From positions 1 to 64,000 of the forward strand of contig NZ_ATZA01000024.1 of assembly GCF_000427965.1 (NCBI RefSeq): 64,000 nt of DNA, in the 5' to 3' direction. The notes beneath the pieces are model-generated. The model saw only the letters and a list, made by a program, of their open reading frames with translations, was not told the DNA's origin and searched no databases. Of the stretch, positions 61,754 to 64,000 are shown piece by piece (position 1 is the stretch's first letter; every line of letters begins with the position of its first letter). Origin of the DNA: Olivibacter sitiensis DSM 17696 (GTDB taxonomy: Bacteria > Bacteroidota > Bacteroidia > Sphingobacteriales > Sphingobacteriaceae). Made by a program: the position numbers and the translations under genes.

Positions 61754-62281
61754 CTACCCTCTATCAAAAGTGATTTTCGGTATATGTTTATCGATATCCC
61801 ATGCTCCAGTCCCTTCCTCTCCAATCACATCGAACAGCTCTATGGCGCGACGCATGGTATATTCTTCCTCCACTTGCTCTTCCAAGAACCATTGTAAGAA
61901 TTGAAAGGTCACAAAATCCTTTTCCTTGAAGCAAAGGTCGGCCAGATTGTTAAACTGCTTAGTCACGTGCATCTCCTGCTCCAAGGCCTGTTCAAACACC
62001 GACCTGAACGATTCAAAGTCCTGAGGTACATTTACTACTTCTGGAGAAACAGCTTTCCCCCCCCTGTTTTTTACATAATGAAAAATCTTCATCATGTGGG
62101 CACGCTCTTCATCAGCTTGTTCCAGAAAAAAATCCGAACTGAAATCATAACCCTGATAATCGCACCAAGATGCCATAGCCAAATAAATAGAGGACGAGTG
62201 TGCTTCTACTTTTATCTGCGCGTTTAAGGCGCTTTCTATTTTCTCTCCTATAGAGGTTTTTAATCCTATCAAATCTTTCAT
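61754..62281 (-). CDS. ftnA: Ferritin
   Basis: 175 residues, four-helix bundle. Ferroxidase residues are recognisable in KVEAHSSSIYLAMASWCDYQGY, FFLEQADEERAHMMKIFHYV (E-x-x-H) and LQWFLEEQVEEEYTM. A C-terminal fifth helix is short. It oxidises and stores iron in a 24-subunit shell. An AT-rich leader holds a -7-like TATCTTTG (minus strand, 62355-62348), about 70 bases before the start. There is no heme-binding Met typical of bacterioferritin. Confidence 0.95.
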   Translation of the reverse strand: MKDLIGLKTSIGEKIESALNAQIKVEAHSSSIYLAMASWCDYQGYDFSSDFFLEQADEERAHMMKIFHYVKNRGGKAVSPEVVNVPQDFESFRSVFEQALEQEMHVTKQFNNLADLCFKEKDFVTFQFLQWFLEEQVEEEYTMRRAIELFDVIGEEGTGAWDIDKHIPKITFDRG

Positions 62282-62461
62282 ATTGCTATTTCGTATCGTT
62301 TCAAAAAAATTTATCTCGGCAAATTCCTTGCCTCAAATCTCATAGTACAAAGATAACTACTATGTCAATCAAGAAAAAGCGGAAAAAGCAATACAAATTC
62401 AATCTAAATTATACTGAAATACAGTATCTTAAGATCAATTATAAATAAGGGACTGGATATG

Positions 62462-62827
62462 TTAATTGTGACTAACCATTGGCTTATCTGTCAAACAAGC
62501 TTTCAATAGACTATTTAACTCGAGCATAAACATAGCTCCTTGCAAAATCTCCTTCAATGCCAGTAATTGCGTAACATCTAAAAGGAAACAACGTTGAGTA
62601 CGAAAGGGCATCAATAGCGTATAATCCGATGCGCGAGAAGAATCAATGAGCATATCTTCCAAATCGATTTGATCGACAGTTTTCTTAAATTGAAGAAAAT
62701 CCTGTACCCGAAAGGCGGTATGGTTACCTGCAAACTCCAGCCAAAAACAGTTTTTGTTATTACACTGGAGTACAGCACCGTCCTTCGTTCTATAAACCTC
62801 TTCTAATTTAACTAATTCGCAGATCAT
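62462..62827 (-). CDS. Small hypothetical protein (121 aa)
   Basis: 121 residues, cytoplasmic. It begins MICELVKLEEVYRTKDG and has two cysteines in LQCNNKNCFWLEFAGN (C-x5-C) and a helix FLQFKKTVDQIDLEDML. The C-terminal half (LLMPFRTQRCFLLDVTQLLALKEIL) looks like a helix-strand domain. I do not recognise the family with confidence. It lies upstream of ferritin on the same strand but 180 bases away, so the link is weak. Confidence 0.6.
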   Translation of the reverse strand: MICELVKLEEVYRTKDGAVLQCNNKNCFWLEFAGNHTAFRVQDFLQFKKTVDQIDLEDMLIDSSRASDYTLLMPFRTQRCFLLDVTQLLALKEILQGAMFMLELNSLLKACLTDKPMVSHN

Positions 62828-63127
62828 AAAGATACTATCTCATTTCGTTTGGCGAAGTTAGCAATTATCTATAATCAGTCCAAATAAAATATTGTTTTTC
62901 GTATAATCTCTATCGAGGTAGAATTAGCGACCAAAGAATAGCTGGAGAAAACACATCAATTCAGCACTGACAGTGAGCAGGTCATAACCTTATATTATCC
63001 CAAAATCAAAGGAAGGTTCGCTATCGAAAGAGAAAGGCATAGCTCTACGTTTCTTCGTGCCATCAACTACAAGGGGAAACTGGAAATGGGGAAAGATATC
63101 AATTGGCATTAGGAAACATGGACAGTG
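62828..63127. other. Intergenic region with a possible gene remnant
   Basis: 300 bases between the small hypothetical gene and tsaB. The plus strand is open from 62942 to 63112 (see separate entry). Nothing else recognisable. Confidence 0.4.
62942..63112 (+). pseudogene. Possible decayed coding fragment
   Basis: 56 codons without a stop, ending TAG at 63110-63112, with protein-like composition (for example TLYYPKIKGRFAIERERH and FLRAINYKGKLEMGKDINW). There is no start codon in a useful position; the frame is closed by a stop just upstream. The G+C content and codon use look more like genes than like the flanking AT-rich DNA. No family recognised. Confidence 0.3.
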
Positions 63128-63847
63128 TTAGCCTGCGTTTATGGCAGTTCCCTTCTTGGGACTTGTGGGCACAAAGTCCTTAAGATAAAAAGGATCGAAA
63201 TATGCAGTGTCTTCCGTCTCCCCTTTCAAAAGTTTTTGATAAGCCAGATGGACACCATATTGTGCAGAGCACCTAAAGTGCTCAAACACCTCTACAAGAG
63301 CATCGTTCTCAAACAGGGGAGCAAATTTGTCGGCACCGTCGCCAAACAATATAAGCTTCTTTCCCTTATACAATAGCCCCTCAAAACTATTTCTGTCAAT
63401 AATACGAGCAGATATTGGCTCCATTTGATTCAGTTGGCTATCGTAGCTAGCGGAATACACCTCCATCCTTCTGGCATCGATCATAGGCAACAACCATGCA
63501 TTGGACAATTTTAAGCCCGTTTTGTTCGCATACTCTACAAACCCGCAAGCCAGCAAGCTCAATGAATCTACCGACAAAAGTGGAATATCCGCTCCGTAAC
63601 AAAGCCCTTTAGCCGTCGCTACACCGATACGCAACCCTGTATACGAACCTGGTCCTTTACTCACAGCTATAGCAGCCAAATGCCGCAAAGAGATATTGGC
63701 ATCCTTGAGCAAATCCTGTATAAGCAAGGTGAGGTGCGAAGCATGTGCATTTACCTCATTTATTTCTTTTACAGATACAAGCTGTCCGTGATCACTTAAT
63801 GCAACCGAACAAACTTGAGTAGCCGTTTCTATATGGAGAATCTTCAT
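63128..63847 (-). CDS. tsaB: TsaB, tRNA N6-threonylcarbamoyladenosine biosynthesis protein
   Basis: 239 residues from the start at 63847 (MKILHIETATQVCSVAL); the frame runs 21 codons further but that part is not family-like. ASKH-fold signatures: ILHIETAT and IAVSKGPGSYTGLRIGVATAKGL. It works with TsaD, TsaE and TsaC to make t6A37 in tRNAs that read ANN codons. It lies 20 bases after the yidD stop. Confidence 0.94.
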   Translation of the reverse strand: MKILHIETATQVCSVALSDHGQLVSVKEINEVNAHASHLTLLIQDLLKDANISLRHLAAIAVSKGPGSYTGLRIGVATAKGLCYGADIPLLSVDSLSLLACGFVEYANKTGLKLSNAWLLPMIDARRMEVYSASYDSQLNQMEPISARIIDRNSFEGLLYKGKKLILFGDGADKFAPLFENDALVEVFEHFRCSAQYGVHLAYQKLLKGETEDTAYFDPFYLKDFVPTSPKKGTAINAG

Positions 63848-63867
63848 TGCGTAAAACCTAACAGGCA

Positions 63868-64000
63868 TTAAGGTAAAGGATCGTGGCCATGTCCGCCCCA
63901 TGGATGACATCTTCCTATGCGCTTAAGGGTCAACCATCCACCTTTAAAAGGGCCATATTTACTTATGGCTTCTAATGCATACTGTGAACAAGTAGGAGTA
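63868..64000 (-). CDS. yidD: YidD, membrane protein insertion efficiency factor (5' end outside window)
   Basis: The last 43 codons are present. The peptide [16 protein letters not shown], then [18 protein letters not shown] and GHDPLP, is the highly conserved YidD pattern. YidD is a small membrane-associated protein that helps the YidC insertase. The start lies beyond the right edge. Confidence 0.92.
   Translation of the reverse strand, partial: TPTCSQYALEAISKYGPFKGGWLTLKRIGRCHPWGGHGHDPLP

Noticed and set aside
62411-62427. Hairpin ATACTG-AAATA-CAGTAT downstream of the 121-residue gene.
   Set aside because: Only six weak pairs and no proper U run; not enough to call a terminator.
1-64000. 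CRISPR array, rRNA operon, prophage or integrative element.
   Set aside because: No regularly spaced repeats, rRNA sequence, phage structural genes, integrase or attachment sites were seen.

Overview
The window looks like chromosomal DNA from a member of the Bacteroidota, most likely Sphingobacteriales/Sphingobacteriaceae (inference). The signs are three SusC/RagA- or CarboxypepD_reg-type TonB-dependent receptors, two SusD/RagB lipoproteins, a DUF4249 lipoprotein, DUF4369/TlpA thioredoxins, few Shine-Dalgarno sequences, and promoter matches of the Bacteroidota type (TTTG-N19-TAnnTTTG).

Layout. 1-218 is the tail of an IS1595-type transposase. 488-3684 holds a DUF4249 lipoprotein and a TonB-dependent receptor. 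3739-7008 is a divergent pair: an AcoR-like sigma-54 activator and a zinc alcohol dehydrogenase, with a palindromic candidate enhancer and a -24/-12-like promoter between them. 7149-10732 holds a phytoene-desaturase-like flavoprotein, an unknown secreted protein and a YeiH-type exporter.

10805-27961 is a run of seventeen minus-strand genes with gaps of 0-27 bases, probably one operon: SusC, SusD, two DoxX-like membrane proteins, MoaA, a small cysteine-free sulfite-oxidase-fold protein, ModA-ModB-ModC, MoeA, MoaE, a MoaC-MoaB fusion, MoaD, a MoeB-like enzyme, a SoxD-like cytochrome c lipoprotein, a TlpA-like protein and a Tat-exported sulfite oxidase. It appears to be self-contained: molybdate import, molybdopterin synthesis and a periplasmic sulfite dehydrogenase with its electron acceptor, expressed with an outer-membrane uptake pair. 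A second SusCD pair (28537-33094) is separated from it by a strong terminator.

33695-36413 encodes a copper P-type ATPase and a copper chaperone. 36410-39666 is a family 2A encapsulin operon: a cysteine desulfurase with a long disordered cargo extension, the SrpI-like shell and a DUF4395 membrane protein. It diverges from a methionine importer (metN, metI, then a convergent metQ). The intergenic region holds a 14-bp-arm palindrome and, in the metN leader, a 71-nt cloverleaf with nearly all invariant tRNA bases, anticodon GCA and discriminator U but G instead of U at position 33. A 29-bp operator-like sequence here recurs upstream of the second SusC gene. Together these suggest a sulfur-responsive regulon and a non-standard cysteine tRNA beside an encapsulated cysteine desulfurase.

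The rest is mostly housekeeping: an M28 peptidase, a DUF4369/TlpA thioredoxin, an unexplained three-gene set led by an intradiol-dioxygenase-like lipoprotein, a NUDIX hydrolase, a ThuA protein, apt, a ComEA-like protein, two amino acid permeases, MarC, a Na+/H+ antiporter, an RsmB-like methyltransferase, a periplasmic-binding-like lipoprotein, guaA, accA, ferritin, a small unknown protein, tsaB and the end of yidD. No rRNA, CRISPR array or prophage was seen.
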